A stretch of 64,000 bases of DNA, taken from assembly GCA_036872755.1 (NCBI GenBank), contig JAVHNS010000003.1:868001-932000 (forward strand). Direction: 5' to 3'. The notes below the pieces were generated by a model. The model made no database searches, had not been told where the DNA came from, and saw only the letters and a program-made list of their open reading frames with translations. Positions within the stretch are counted from its first letter, which is position 1; each line of letters begins with the position of its first letter. Positions 25,819 to 37,123 of this stretch are shown piece by piece. This DNA comes from Orbilia blumenaviensis. Taxonomy: Eukaryota; Ascomycota; Orbiliomycetes; Orbiliales; Orbiliaceae. Made by a program: the position numbers and the translations under genes.

Positions 25819-26394
25819 TTGCTCCCGCGGAACGATGCTGTGCATGCGAAACGCCCGCGGCCCGTAACTATCTTTACGACCCTTTTCTTCTCAAACGAAT
25901 CTCAGCCCGAATTTTGTAAGAACGAAAGGGCACCGTTTGGGAAACAAGTCAAAGGCTATGGGCTATCTGAGGCTGGGTCTCCAGGTGTACAAATTACTTC
26001 CTGGTTTACGGTTGTAGGGACGATATTGTACTTCAGAAGACGAGATGGTATGGGAGAGCACGAAATGCTTTGGAAAAGATTCTACGGGCGCAAAACATTG
26101 ATACTGTCATCATTGTGTGCGAGGATATCTTCAGCTCTTTCAAATATTGTTGTCGCTAATAGTAGTCTCGGGAAGTCTGGTTTCACCCTGTCTGGTGCTG
26201 TGATGAGTACTCTCTACCACCTCGAGCTCGTCGATTTGGACTATATGGTGTATGTCATTTCCGACAATGTATTGGAGCTACCGGTGGGGGAAACAGCGGG
26301 CTATTTAGGATTTCTGGTAGAAAGTCTTTTAGCAAAGTTGCATGTTGGAGCCATCTCACTTGAAGATGCGTTGAAGGCTTTAGAGGAATCTTAG
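25819..26394 (+). CDS. Hypothetical ORF, possibly a gene fragment
   Basis: An open frame of 191 codons lies between the divergent side of the MFS gene and the TF gene's 3' end. Its start is unclear: the first codon is TTG, so the true 5' end or an upstream exon is unknown. The C-terminal half is helical and leucine-rich (DYMVYVISDNVLELP, then LGFLVESLLAKLHVG) and ends with EDALKALEES. A GYGLSE stretch recalls adenylation domains, but the surrounding motifs do not follow. I do not recognise it. It may be a decayed gene or chance. Confidence 0.3.
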   Translation: MLPRNDAVHAKRPRPVTIFTTLFFSNESQPEFCKNERAPFGKQVKGYGLSEAGSPGVQITSWFTVVGTILYFRRRDGMGEHEMLWKRFYGRKTLILSSLCARISSALSNIVVANSSLGKSGFTLSGAVMSTLYHLELVDLDYMVYVISDNVLELPVGETAGYLGFLVESLLAKLHVGAISLEDALKALEES

Positions 26395-26540
26395 GTGGTT
26401 CTGGTTGTCTTCTTTGGGGCTTGGGACAAGCCTATTTTAACATGCCAATATATTATTTATTCTATATCGGCCCACTTCGTGGAGGTTGGTTTACGAGACC
26501 ATTCTATACCAACACATAAGTCTATGAAAACCCATTTCAC

Positions 26541-27844
26541 TCACTGCTCGTGCGTGGAGCTCGTAACAGCGTATACCATCATTCCAAACTCGTCTAAATT
26601 TTCAGACCAGCGATCAATTCTCTTTCTCCTTTCTGCAGGCTCAATATTATCGGATGCAATAGAGATGGGCCAAAGTTCATCGATGCGAAAAGGTCGCCCT
26701 CCCCAGTCTGCTAGATGTAAATTGTAAGCAGCTTCCCAATGATCTCGAGTCTGCGCTCGCCATAGCGTCTTGTTCTCCGGTGCTGGTAATCCTCTCAATT
26801 CAGAACCGAGGTAGACCGGGAGGCCGTCTTGGGCCAAAAGTACACTGTCGAACATATACATTGTATACAACGTTCGTCGCTTGGCCTCGGTCACAATCCA
26901 AGCCTCCCATTTAGGGCGGGAACATCCCTGCTCATCAAGGCACACGAGGCCCTGCTGGGAACTTGAGCAAGCTAGATCCTGGAGCGTTATTATGGCCTGT
27001 CGTAGAAACTCGTCGTCTGGTCTACTCGACTGGAAGAATAGAACCATTGAATAGAGTAAATATGCCTGAAAAGCGCTGAGCAACATCATTTCGTCGTATG
27101 TAGCACGCTGTGTATAGAGGTACTGCATTTCCCGCATCAGAACCCCGGCAACGGATTCTTCGCTTCCTGGTAGTAAGGCTTCATAGACCCGGACGAGGCT
27201 CAGGCAAGTAATGAGAGGGGAAGCCGACTTTGTGGAGATCTGTAGAGGGTGTATAAATGGTGGTACCCCACGGCCGCGAATTGCACTCGTCGCGTATGAT
27301 TTGAGAATTCTGCGAATAAAATTCGTGGTCGCCGGGGAGTAGGCCTTTGTGATTTGTTCCGGCAAAGGGATATATGAACGCATCCAGCGCATATTGATGT
27401 CGTCTGCATTTATGGGGCATATGAGTTCGAGATTTGAAAAATCAAGGTCTGTAGCTAAGGAAATGTGGTCTAGGTCGCCAAAAGCAAGAGAAGAAAGATT
27501 ACGAGGATCATGAGCGTTACCTGTGGCAATTATTTTGACAACTTCAATAGGTGGATACTATTTTGGTTCGTTTGGGAAAACTCACTGCTTGGATAAGTGA
27601 AAACACGATGAATTGGTGCTTGAGAAACCGAAGCATGGAAACCTGCATCAACTTCGTCAGAGGTGGCCGTTGTACTTGGCGCTTGCCCTTCCGGAGCTGA
27701 GGACATATAGACACAAGAAGCCGAAAGTCCTCGCGCAGCACATCGGCTACATACCCCAGGCTTACGATCACATTTCACTTTAGCATTGGAGCACGGCAGA
27801 CAGGCTTTTTGCCGGGAAGTAGAGTATCGAGGCGTCTTCTTCAT
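26541..27844 (-). CDS. Zn2Cys6 transcription factor with fungal-specific TF domain, 2 exons
   Basis: Exons are 27844-27586 and 27520-26541 (65-bp intron, phase 1), giving 412 residues. The binuclear zinc cluster is at residues 15-44 with cysteines at 15, 18, 25, 32, 35 and 44 and the basic stretch AKVKCDRKPG. A short linker leads to a fungal-specific transcription factor domain. In this domain ALLPGSEESVAGVLMREMQYL, the FQAYLLYSMVLFFQSS segment and the TEAKRRTLYTMYMFDSVLL motif (middle homology region) are visible. The protein is short for the class, which typically runs 500-800 residues, so the C-terminal part may be trimmed. It acts in the nucleus. Its neighbours, an MFS exporter and a secreted protein, are possible targets by proximity only. 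Confidence 0.9.
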
Positions 27845-28804
27845 CTTGGCGACTAACTATGGACATTGACCCCTTTCGCGGACATACGGTGCATAGTTCG
27901 CAGGTTCGTCGGAAGAGTGTGAACTCCGAAATGTTGGAATATTAGAGCTTGTGAGTTGTGTATACCTATACTTAGGTATTTACATGTGACCCTATGTTAC
28001 TTCAGTTCATCGGTTGAGACAAGATTAACTAAAAAAAAAAAAAAAAAAAAAACCTCAACGAAATAATTTCCTTTCCAGTTGGCTTCCTTATTTTGTGCGA
28101 CTTTAGTTCGATTTATACAATCAAAAAGAAGAAAAAAATTACGTACTCGAGAAACTCATTGTTCACGAAAATACTATATAGTTATAAGTAAGTTTACTTG
28201 TTAAAACCGTGATGGTTGTCAAAAGGAAATTTATCGTGTTGGCTTTTACTGATGAGGGAAGAGATTGATTTACCCGAAAATATCGCATAGTTAATCTTAG
28301 AATACTAGCTAGTCTCGCGCATGAAATTTCGGCCTCGATTTTGATATTTATCTTAAGTATTTATTCAGCGTGGAACACTGCTATAATGAAATTGGCTAGT
28401 AAAACCATAGGTCTTCTCACGTGAATACTCAATATAAAAGTAAAATATATAGGGCTATAAACTTCGTACTATTTGCTCAGTATACTAGTAGCAACGATCT
28501 CGCATCGAGATCTCAAGACTTCGTCAACTTGAGACAACGAATCACCCCGCACTTGTATTCATAACCCCACCTAATCCTAATTATAAATAGATAAAAGGAA
28601 GATATTACAAAAAACGAATATATGGGATATCTTCTCACATGTGCGGGAAGATGGAAAATCGAGCCCGGGAAATACACAAACCGCTTACAGGGCAAATTTT
28701 GAGGATTATACCATTCCACTGTGGCTCAGTCTAAGGCTTGAGGCGGTCTGGCAAATTCTAGTCGGTTTACGAGAAACCTGGTTATTCTTGTTAATGTTTT
28801 ATAG
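27845..28804. other. TF promoter side and AT-rich spacer
   Basis: This spacer contains a 22-nt A run at 28031-28052 and one GGTTTACGAGA word at 28764-28774. No supported gene was found. Confidence 0.5.
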
Positions 28805-29119
28805 GGAGAGTTTGTCCCAAGATTCGAAGAACATATTTCTGAGTTTATATTCTGCCCCGATTCTATCGAGAATGCAAGGCTGAACCTGTTCACGACCTGG
28901 ACGATTGTGAAGCAGGTCTCGAATGGGGATATTCCCGATCCTATCGATGTTATAGAGAATTCTCTTGCGCAAAATTTGAACCTCACAAATGTAAGGTCTC
29001 GCAAAGAAGCTATTCAACGTGTCGAGGCGTATTTGTTTCTACAAAAGGCCGTCTCGATCGCCCCTCTCATCAAGGAAATACTTCTAAAGGCGCACGAAAT
29101 ACTTATGAATAGCACTTAG
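28805..29119 (+). CDS. Hypothetical 3' exon of unknown gene
   Basis: A 315-nt open segment follows a plausible acceptor (TTTATAG ending at 28804) and reads GEFVPRFEEHISEFIFCPDS, later SNGDIPDPIDVIENSLAQ and AIQRVEAYLFLQKAVSIAP before stopping at 29119. It has the look of a helical protein C-terminus. An upstream frame at 28641-28800 could supply exon 1, but I found no donor with matching phase. No family was recognised. It may be a decayed gene. Confidence 0.3.
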   Translation, partial: GEFVPRFEEHISEFIFCPDSIENARLNLFTTWTIVKQVSNGDIPDPIDVIENSLAQNLNLTNVRSRKEAIQRVEAYLFLQKAVSIAPLIKEILLKAHEILMNST

Positions 29120-29552
29120 CCAGCCTAGTCCCAGATTTACAGTGTGCGATAGTCCAATGTATAGCTTGGTTCGAGAGCGTGCCCCTCGCATCAGCCGGGC
29201 TAGACAAGAAGCATCTGCCATCGGGAGGACACGCAAAATCCTACCAGGGGAGATATAAAGAGGTAGTTGTTCAATTAGGGCGGCTAGAAAATGAGCTGTA
29301 TATATAGATTAGTTTTCTCAACTCGAGATTGCTGTCGCAGATATTCCAGCTTTGAAATTCAGTCGGTATTAATGCTAGCCCTTTTGCCCTGACCAGCGGC
29401 ACGTGGGCAGTATCATGTCAACCCAAGTCTTGGAGGCTAGGTACATAGGTGTACAAACGGAGGTGTAATCCGATTGCATGTACAAATAATGTAAATTAAT
29501 CTGGGGATGATGCGAATTTCGAGGCGATATAAGAACGCAACCTTTTCCTCTC

Positions 29553-30611
29553 CTAATCCTGACTATAAGGGTCAGTAATATAGAAATAATCAAGATATAA
29601 ATTCTCCCTTTCAAAAAGTTCGTTTATCAACTCGATTCTCAATACACTAACGTATCCTGTAGCCACAAATGGGAAGAGACCCACACGGGTCCACGTTGTT
29701 GGCCCGTTATTGATGTCAGCGAGTTCTACGCCGTCAACAAACATCTTTATATAGCTTCCACGGCCAGCTGTCCCCTCAAACCTATAGGAAAATGATAAAT
29801 TATACGCAATATTGCCGCATGTATCCATATTTTGCGCCAGGATGAACTTCGAGTTTCGAGCATTCGAAAGACCGGTTCTGAAAACAGAGGCATTGAAGAC
29901 TGGGTGTCGCCATGTGCTGGCGCTCGGGTCCTCAGGGAGACTTATATCTTCGTCGATTCTATAGCTTCCGGCTTCGCTCTCTAGACCAACTGGAGGAACT
30001 TGCCAGTCTGGCCCAAGTTGACCATCCAAGAACCACCCATCTGGGAGAGGGTAGCTCGCACGAGGCTGACAGGGCTCCGTAACTGTTAGAATGCCCGTGG
30101 TAGTGATTTGATCATAAACCACACGGATAGCATCAGAAAGTGTTACTCGAACGGTTTTCGTGGTCGGGGTCGGAATCATTGCGTTAAAATTGCCACCGAA
30201 TTCGAGGAAACAGATGCACGCATTATAGAATACGATAGGTGAACCATTGCATTCAGCTCTGATCTCACCGTCGCCGCGCTTAGCCACTTGTTTTTCGAAA
30301 TTCTCACCCTGTAGGACCGTAGAGGTGGTAGTTGCATCGTATACAGTCTGCGTTTTGGTTTCTGTTGACACAAATTCGAAGTCGGTTACAGTTACTGTAG
30401 CGACTCGCCTACTTACAATCTGGGCGCAGGTGCTGGCTGCTACTAGGGGGTCGTTTATAAGTGCGGTGTAGCAGTTATTTCCGGGGCAAGATACCCGCCG
30501 CCGGATGGGTAACTTGGCTTCATCAATCTGCTGTGGGCGCGGCCGGGTGGCGATGATCGCCGGCGCAACTAAAGCAAGCAATGCCTGGATAAACTTTAGT
30601 ACCCTCATCAC
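29553..30611 (-). CDS. Secreted protein with C-terminal CBM-like beta-sandwich
   Basis: Single-exon gene of 352 residues. A signal peptide is seen at residues 1-21 (hydrophobic core LALVAPAIIA). A cysteine-bearing N-terminal part follows (CPGNNCYTALIND and a later Cys at CAQIV), with Thr/Val-rich beta repeats (ATVTVTD, TKTQTVYDATTTSTV). A possible Kex2 site VAKR lies near residue 111. The C-terminal 130 residues read like a carbohydrate-binding or jelly-roll module: a Cys near NMDTCGNIAY, alternating hydrophobics FSYRFEG, then DGVELADI and the closing strand YLDYFYI. No catalytic signature is seen, so wall or host-surface binding is only inferred. This architecture is common in secreted proteins of filamentous ascomycetes. 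Confidence 0.75.
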   Translation of the reverse strand: MMRVLKFIQALLALVAPAIIATRPRPQQIDEAKLPIRRRVSCPGNNCYTALINDPLVAASTCAQIVSRRVATVTVTDFEFVSTETKTQTVYDATTTSTVLQGENFEKQVAKRGDGEIRAECNGSPIVFYNACICFLEFGGNFNAMIPTPTTKTVRVTLSDAIRVVYDQITTTGILTVTEPCQPRASYPLPDGWFLDGQLGPDWQVPPVGLESEAGSYRIDEDISLPEDPSASTWRHPVFNASVFRTGLSNARNSKFILAQNMDTCGNIAYNLSFSYRFEGTAGRGSYIKMFVDGVELADINNGPTTWTRVGLFPFVATGYVSVLRIELINELFERENLYLDYFYITDPYSQD

Positions 30612-32031
30612 TTCTAATAATATTTTTGTTGTAGCGGAGTATAGTTTAGGGCAAAGCGAATAATTAAGGTAGAGCAGGATGCACTTTAAATGTATGCAGG
30701 TGTTTAAAATCGGCTTATAGGCGAAATCAGAACTGGGTTACGAGATAAATGCCTAGGCGCCTATTGTGATCCTTTATAATACAAATGATAGGCATTTCCT
30801 TCTGACCAAACGCTTTGCCCGAGTATTACCCATAAATTATAAACCAGTCCTTTGAACTTCATGCCTGCTAGGAGAAAGGGGGTAACAAGGTGTTTCTAAT
30901 GTCCAGCCGTATTTCCCCACGACCATGGCACACACTTAGTCTGAAATTCGAAAGTTCGAAAATAACTACGCATCTTTGTCACACAACAGCATGCATGCAA
31001 CATCACCTTAAACACAGGAAAAGGCAGTTTATGCCTGACCATTCGGTTGTTTCTCAATTATAACTTCCGTAGCGCCTACACAAATGCAAAGATAGTATTT
31101 TATGAACCCGTGAGGTGTAGATAATAGTAGCGGATCAACCAATCTAATCTAAGGCACATTCTATCTACTTATCTCAATAGGCATATACTCCGTACATCAT
31201 ACTTATAGAGCGATATATTGTCTCCCCAAGACTACCATTCTTTAAAACATTATAATTGGGGGGTTTCAGTGCAGCAAAATTTGTAAAACCACATGGCAAG
31301 AGAATATCAATATCCTTGATTGTTTAGCCATTGCATCGGTACAACTTTACGGCACCGCTACTCAGAACTTGGGTTTAGTTAACTACGTTGGCGCCGGGAT
31401 TTTTTTGGCTTCACGACTCCATAAAGGGGGTCCTGTGCTTACAGCCGCACCTGAAACTTCGGATTGCGCGGCTATGTGGAATGCTTCCCGTTGGAAGGCA
31501 GGTTTACGAGACAGAGTTAGGCTTGGTACCACGGGTGTTCCCAAGGATTGGTGGGTGAAACTGTATTGGCGAGAACCTTATCTTGTACAATGGGAGAAGG
31601 TCGATATCGTAGCATAGGTCTTAATCCCACCGCGGACTCATAGTATTATTTGTCAGTGTTGTGCCTGTTGTAAATTTGTGTCACAGAAAATGGTTCGGGG
31701 CCCAGAATAACAGGGAATTCGAAGTTTTGTCCGGAATATTCAACTTTAATTGTATATGATACCATATATAAAGGCACCCATGTATACATTGAGTAAAAAC
31801 ATTATACCATGTCAGAATTGAGAGAAAAATAGTAAAAGAATAAAAGCAGCTCCCAAACGGACGCCAAAGATCAGAACGCCATCGTTATGAATACAAATCC
31901 GGAAACAAAGAGCATCCAGGGCAATGAAGACAAGAAGTTATATCAAAAGAGGATGTACAGTATAAAAACATATATAACCATCCATGGCGTTAGACCAGTG
32001 AGTGTATAAATATCTTCACACACACCTAGAT
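30612..32031. other. Spacer between secreted protein and PAP2 genes
   Basis: The spacer is AT-rich. A short + strand frame (31369-31617) has a GGTTTACGAGAC word inside it (31501-31512) but shows no family signature. Nothing else was supported. Confidence 0.45.
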
Positions 32032-33311
32032 CTAAACCATAGGTCTGGAACTCTGGGGTTCAAACTTTGCTTGATCATGCTCGTCCACGCTCTCCCTGTG
32101 TCCCAGCAGCATACCCTCTCCGGCGCTGATAGGTCCTCGTGGTTCACGATCGTAGTCTCCGTCTGGAACACCCCTTCGTCCTCTTCTGTAGTCGTCTCTA
32201 TAACCGGCCCTGATTCTTCCTTTCGCAACACCTCCGGCTGCGGGCATGGCGTACCACCAGGTCCCGCAAATGGCAGAGAAAAATCCGAGGAGAGAACCGG
32301 CAAAGATATCAATTCCAGCATGTTTGAAGTCCAAATATCGAGTGGCTGCAATCCACATCGCAAGGCAGAAGAAAGCGATGACAACAACGAATGTGATCAA
32401 AGGGAGCGACGGCGGGTGGAGCTTCGAAGCCCGTTGAGGGCTATGATCTCTCTTCTCACTAGATGAGCCAGAATGTTTGAGGTCTGCAGAGCTGTAAGGA
32501 AGTTTGGAAGTCGAAGTATTACGAAGCGTTAAAACGAGTGTAGAATAGAAAAAGATTGAAAGGAACGTTAGGCCGGAGAATGCCACTAGTAGACCCTAGG
32601 TTAGTTATCTCTATACACCTTATTTCTAATTGTTGCTAGAGTGGAGACTTACTAGTCGAATGCCCAGAAGGAAAGCTTCGGAAGGCCTCGGAGAGTTTTT
32701 CATGGTCGGTTGTAGTGCAGATCTCTGAAGTAACTAGCGGGTTCCAGGCGAGGATCCCTTGAGGTCCGGTTCTGGTGGTGTTCACGATCTCTGCGACTTT
32801 ATCCCAGTCCGGCTTACAGACTGATATCATATGTGGTCTAGGCTTGCCAAAGACGTTCTTTAGACAGTTTGAAATGAAAAAAGCGAGGGCATCAGTGAGA
32901 CCGAGGGCAAGCCATGCACGATTCCAGTTGAGCAACTTGTGCTTCCAGACTAACGACGCTGGAGCGTGAGGGTTGTTTGCGAGAGCGGGGAGGGCAGATC
33001 GAGGAGCCAGGAGGCAGCAGAGCATCATAATACCCGCTGGTGCTGCTATCGCGACGATTCCAAGCAGGACAACGGATACAGTATCTAAACATCATTTTCA
33101 TTAGAATCCATGACCAGGGTCCCAATTGCGGATATGGTATCTTACCATCGTGATATGGGAAACTGAATGCCGGATCATAAGGATTAAAGGGTCTTCGTGC
33201 TCCATCCATATTCCCCAGGAATCCAGCCGCCAGGACAAAACCAATAACCAGCACCCAGTCTAACGCATACCGCAGAGTTACTATCACAAAGTCCATTGTG
33301 ACTAACCCCAT
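32032..33311 (-). CDS. PAP2 lipid phosphate phosphatase (Dpp1/Lpp1-like), 3 exons
   Basis: Exons are 33311-33146, 33084-32653 and 32585-32032, giving 383 residues. It is a multi-pass membrane enzyme that removes phosphate from phosphatidate, diacylglycerol pyrophosphate or lysophosphatidate. All three phosphatase motifs are present: K(x6)RP as KNVFGKPRP near residues 131-139, PSGH near residue 196 (split from the next exon by an intron directly after GHST), and R(x5)H(x3)D as TRYLDFKHAGID near 281-292. About six hydrophobic helices surround them. The C-terminal tail is Arg/Gly-rich and hydrophilic. The ER or vacuolar location is known for the family, not shown by sequence. Length fits fungal diacylglycerol pyrophosphate phosphatases. 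Confidence 0.93.
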
Positions 33312-36300
33312 TTTGGCGACTCCGACGACTTATCGATAACCTCCTATATCTCGCTATACTCGAGATCCGTAAAAAATGAAAAAAGGGAATGCTAGGAACG
33401 AGGGAAGAGGAAACGAGAGGGTTTTTTCGAAAATAGAAAGTGGTCGCGTGCGCTCAAAATAGTAGCAGGAAAATAGCAGCGTGGTCGGCAACACACAAGT
33501 GAGAGCTGGTTGACAGCTGCAAACGGCGTGGAGGAGAAAAAGACAAAAGGAAGAGAAAGGGAAATCAATTGCAAGATATCGAGATCTAGGGAGATTAATC
33601 AAGATTCTTCGGGAAGGAGAGGGAGATATTCCTCTCTCGGAGAGAAGTTCCAAAGCAAGCAGGCAAAGGCTCGGCTGAAACAAATGTCAGCGTTAAAGCC
33701 AGGGCAGTTAATTCTTCGCAGAGACTGGTCGCTTGATAGCCATGGACAGCCCACCGCTGACTTATATATATACATTAGGGAATGTAAATCGACACTCGAA
33801 AGGGCACGCTAAATTGTCTGGGTCAGCTTATCGTAGTCGACGACCAGACTTGGCTTCAATCATCTCGACGAAGACAGCGTACAGCGATGCGCATCGGTGC
33901 AGCCGTTCACAGTTGGGATATCCCTCGATCGAGGTGTTGGCACAGCCTTCGCCTTGAATAAGGGGATATTGAATCCCTTTCTGCTTCAAGTACACAAGAC
34001 CCGATCCACTCTTCCCCATTTCCCAGACCTCAACTGTGAAGCTTCGATAGTCTTGGCCATCAGATGCCATCCTATCAGCGCGCCAGGATGCCCTGATCGG
34101 ACCTCAAAATCAATCTCGAACGCTTGCAATTACTTGCTGGCAAGGACGGTGCCCAGTCCCCTAGCGTTTCCGACCTGCGGGTGTTCAATTTTCCGCAACC
34201 TGCGCATAACTCACAAAATAATGTTGCCATTTTTAATACACCTTGGAGCTTAGCAAGCTTACGGAGGTGTGGTTTCTTGTCTTTGATTGACCAGGCAGGC
34301 GCATTCGACATTCACGAAGGGAGGCTTCGAGGGAACTTTTTAGCCTGGAAGGGCCCAGGAAAAGCCCTGATTATGCGAGATCGTGATAGGTTTCTCGAAC
34401 GGGGCTAGTCCGGTTGCGCTACCATCAAAAAAATTCTTCGGTGTGAGATGCGCTGGCTAGGCCTCGACTTTGGAAATGGTCCAGGGCTCAAAGGGGTAAC
34501 AGCTTACGTCGTTAAGAACTGCGCCCCGATGGTTTAGTGCCCGTGTCGTGAGACACTTCCATGAACTGACAGCTAAGATCCACACAATGTATCGAGATGT
34601 GTTAACCAAGGTTGATTAATCATGCATCGAAGATGAATAATTTATGGGGTTTCATAATTCCGCGATCGAAATGTTGTTCCTTAGTTACCAAGGTATACAT
34701 GTAAATTCGATTCGCGAGGTTAAGAGTGTCGTGTGGGCGTGGGGCGTGGGCACAGAGCCCAGATGAAGCCAAGCCCGAACCTGCACGGGAATGAGGTTTT
34801 TGCTCGTGTGCTCGACGGAAGGTGCTCGTAAACCACATGCAAGACGTGCACACCCTCACAAACAGCTGAAAGTTCTTCAATGCAAGTCACATTCTCGAGG
34901 CATTCGACTTTCGTCATAGGCTTGCTGACTTTCTTGGGGTAGGACATGCCGACAGATACGACCCGGCCTGCGAGCAACTGCACCCAAGGCATCCGAACCG
35001 ATTGGGTAAACATTTCCAACGTTGTCAACACAGACACGACAACCCTGCGCCCGCAGTACGAAATGGAGTTATAGACGCTAAGGTTGACCTACGCACTTCG
35101 TCAGCCCTACCTTGGCGACACTGATGAAAAGGGTAGTTAACATGATCCGTCCCGAATTCCGAGGAACTCGTCCCATCCACAATTAGTAGCCAAGGAAATA
35201 AGTACTTAGATTCTGATTTGTTTTATAGATATTGACACAGACTCCGTGAATTTTAACAGACAGATGGAGTTAAAAGCGGGGTCCGAGAAATAATCGGCCC
35301 GTGAGTTGCTGTGGATGTATCTACGTGGCATTTAAATTCCACTTTCATACATGGAAAGCTATAGATCAATTTCTGATCATTCAAAATTGCAATGATATCG
35401 CCAAACTAGCCGCCCATATAATGTCAACCTCCACCCTATCCAGTTAGAGTAGATACAAGCATTTTTGGGAGATAAATTTTTTACATATCCTAGATTCAAG
35501 CTTTAGGTTTAAACTATCTTCGAGATGCAATGTAACATCGGATATGAAAAGCTCACTTGACAGTCACATTTCATTGACGCAAATGTGGAGGCGGTGCTGT
35601 ACATATGCCATAGAGTGGGTCGGCTAGTTTGTTTCCGCGGGAGCCGCGGGCTAGTAACATCCCCTGGTATCTTATTGGCGTCCAAAGCTAAGATGGCCAA
35701 GTTATAGGGCTCGGAAGCTTGTATTTTCGACATTGTTTCAGTGGATCCATGGGGTAGCTTGAATAGGTCGGGTTACGAAAGGCTTACAAACTCATCTCCA
35801 GGAATTAATGTATGCGCGTATTAGTATTAACTAAGTCTAAAGACTAGGAGACCCACAACTCGGCTCTATATACTGTCTCGGATCATGATACCGGCTGGGA
35901 ATATCGACCGATGGACACCTTCCACGTGCATTGATGTATTGGCTGATGGCTGCTCTCTGAGTCCCCAAAACTGAAGCCCTATAGTTCCGGACCATTAATG
36001 CTCTTTAACTTTGTGATATGGGCAATCAACCCACTTTAAGGTCACCCTACTAATATTACCTCTATTAAAAAAATGAATACATACACTTTCGAAAGCTCGC
36101 ACCTGATGCCTTCTCCTTGTAGGCGCCAAATCTAAATGGCCCTATTCTGCACACAAGACCATTCAGTCTGCCCGTAACATTGAAACTCCAAAATTTGCCA
36201 GCTAAAATTATCATTTAACCAATAATAATTACATCTTGACTCCCAAAACAGCCATGACGTAGCCTCTATGATAACGGCTCAACTATTAGTATCTCACTGA

Positions 36301-36335
36301 AACTCTTCACGCCGAATACCGCCGACATAATTCGC
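33312..36335. other. Gene-poor region with small cysteine-bearing ORFs
   Basis: The left end is the PAP2 promoter side, which is CT-rich on the minus strand. Two minus-strand frames, 33828-34070 and within 34720-35037, carry cysteine-containing segments that resemble each other loosely (see findings). Neither has a convincing start or signal peptide. The reverse complement of GGTTTACGAG is at 34825-34834. The rest is AT-rich and empty. Confidence 0.4.
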
Positions 36336-37123
36336 TCAATTTACCCCTCCTTGGCCAGTCGACCGTCCGATATATACATGCACCAACTGCGGTACTCTGA
36401 CCGCTACAGGATTATCACTGTCCTTCAATATACCGCCCAGATCCTTCACATCCTGCTCAGTAAGGTTGTCAATCGGCACCACCAGGACTTCCGGGTCCTG
36501 ATTATTCTCTTTCTTCATCTTTCTTTCGTGTCTCCACCATGCCCAAAAACAGGGCAAACACGATATTAGTAACGTGCCAAGTAATATACTAACTATCCAG
36601 ACAGCTATTGTCTGGTTAGAAGTAAGCCCTTTCGATTTTGTCTCTGAGTTTCGTGCGGGCGAAGTCGAGGGTTTATAAGTAGGTCTAACGGCCGTGGATT
36701 GGTATACGTTCTTTGTTGGTGTAGGGCTAGTATATGGATATCCAGGAAGCGTAACTTCAACCCCTAGAGATGCGCAACCCTCTTGAATGACTTCAACGAC
36801 CGTCTGGAAACTTCCTTGAGGGCAACCCTGATATGCACATTTCAGCATACCATTCAAGTACTCTTGGGAGTCGCACTGGCACTCTTGGTTCTTAACAGCG
36901 CATATATGTTTTCTGGACTCCCAGCAAATATCCTATGGTTCATAGTATGCTACTATCAGCCTCTGGGATCATTGTTTTTACAAACCTTCTAAAGCTTGTT
37001 TAGTTAACCGAGAGTTAATACCAGGATACCTACACTGCATCTTGGGAGTCCAGGGAAAGCCAACTCGTCTATCATCAATACCGCTCCCACGGAGGCCCAC
37101 AATAATATAAAAATAGTTTTCAT
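36336..37123 (-). CDS. CFEM-domain membrane protein, 2 exons
   Basis: Exons are 37123-37034 and 36932-36336 (101-bp intron, phase 0), giving 228 residues. The start gives a classic signal peptide beginning MKTIFILLWAS. The CFEM domain follows directly with its eight cysteines: PRC-SDI-C, HIC, ECQC, KC, GC and a final EGC. Spacings of 3, 7, 6, 1, 11, 4 and 15 residues between successive Cys are close to the family consensus. After a Ser/Thr/Pro stalk there is one transmembrane helix (TIAVWIVSILLGTLLISCL) and a basic then acidic cytosolic tail. CFEM proteins act in haem or iron capture, adhesion or surface sensing. The single helix suggests a receptor-like or anchored form rather than a GPI protein. 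The usual Asp near Cys4 is not obvious (AVKNQE between Cys3 and Cys4), so haem binding is uncertain. Confidence 0.86.

Larger units (their letters stand above)
23324..31512 (+). repeat. Dispersed GGTTTACGAG word, four + strand copies
   Basis: GGTTTACGAGAC occurs at 23324-23335, 26488-26499 and 31501-31512, and GGTTTACGAGA at 28764-28774. A fifth, minus-strand 10-mer copy is at 34825-34834. The flanks are unrelated, so this is a short motif rather than a repeated element. The coordinates span the four copies; the sequence between them is annotated separately. Confidence 0.7.

Noticed and set aside
25930..26000. GYGLSE stretch as an adenylation-domain motif
   Set aside because: None of the other adenylation core motifs follows in frame.
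31369..31617. Small + strand gene with a GLRD segment
   Set aside because: Short, no homology signal and no good start context. Only the repeated word inside it is notable.
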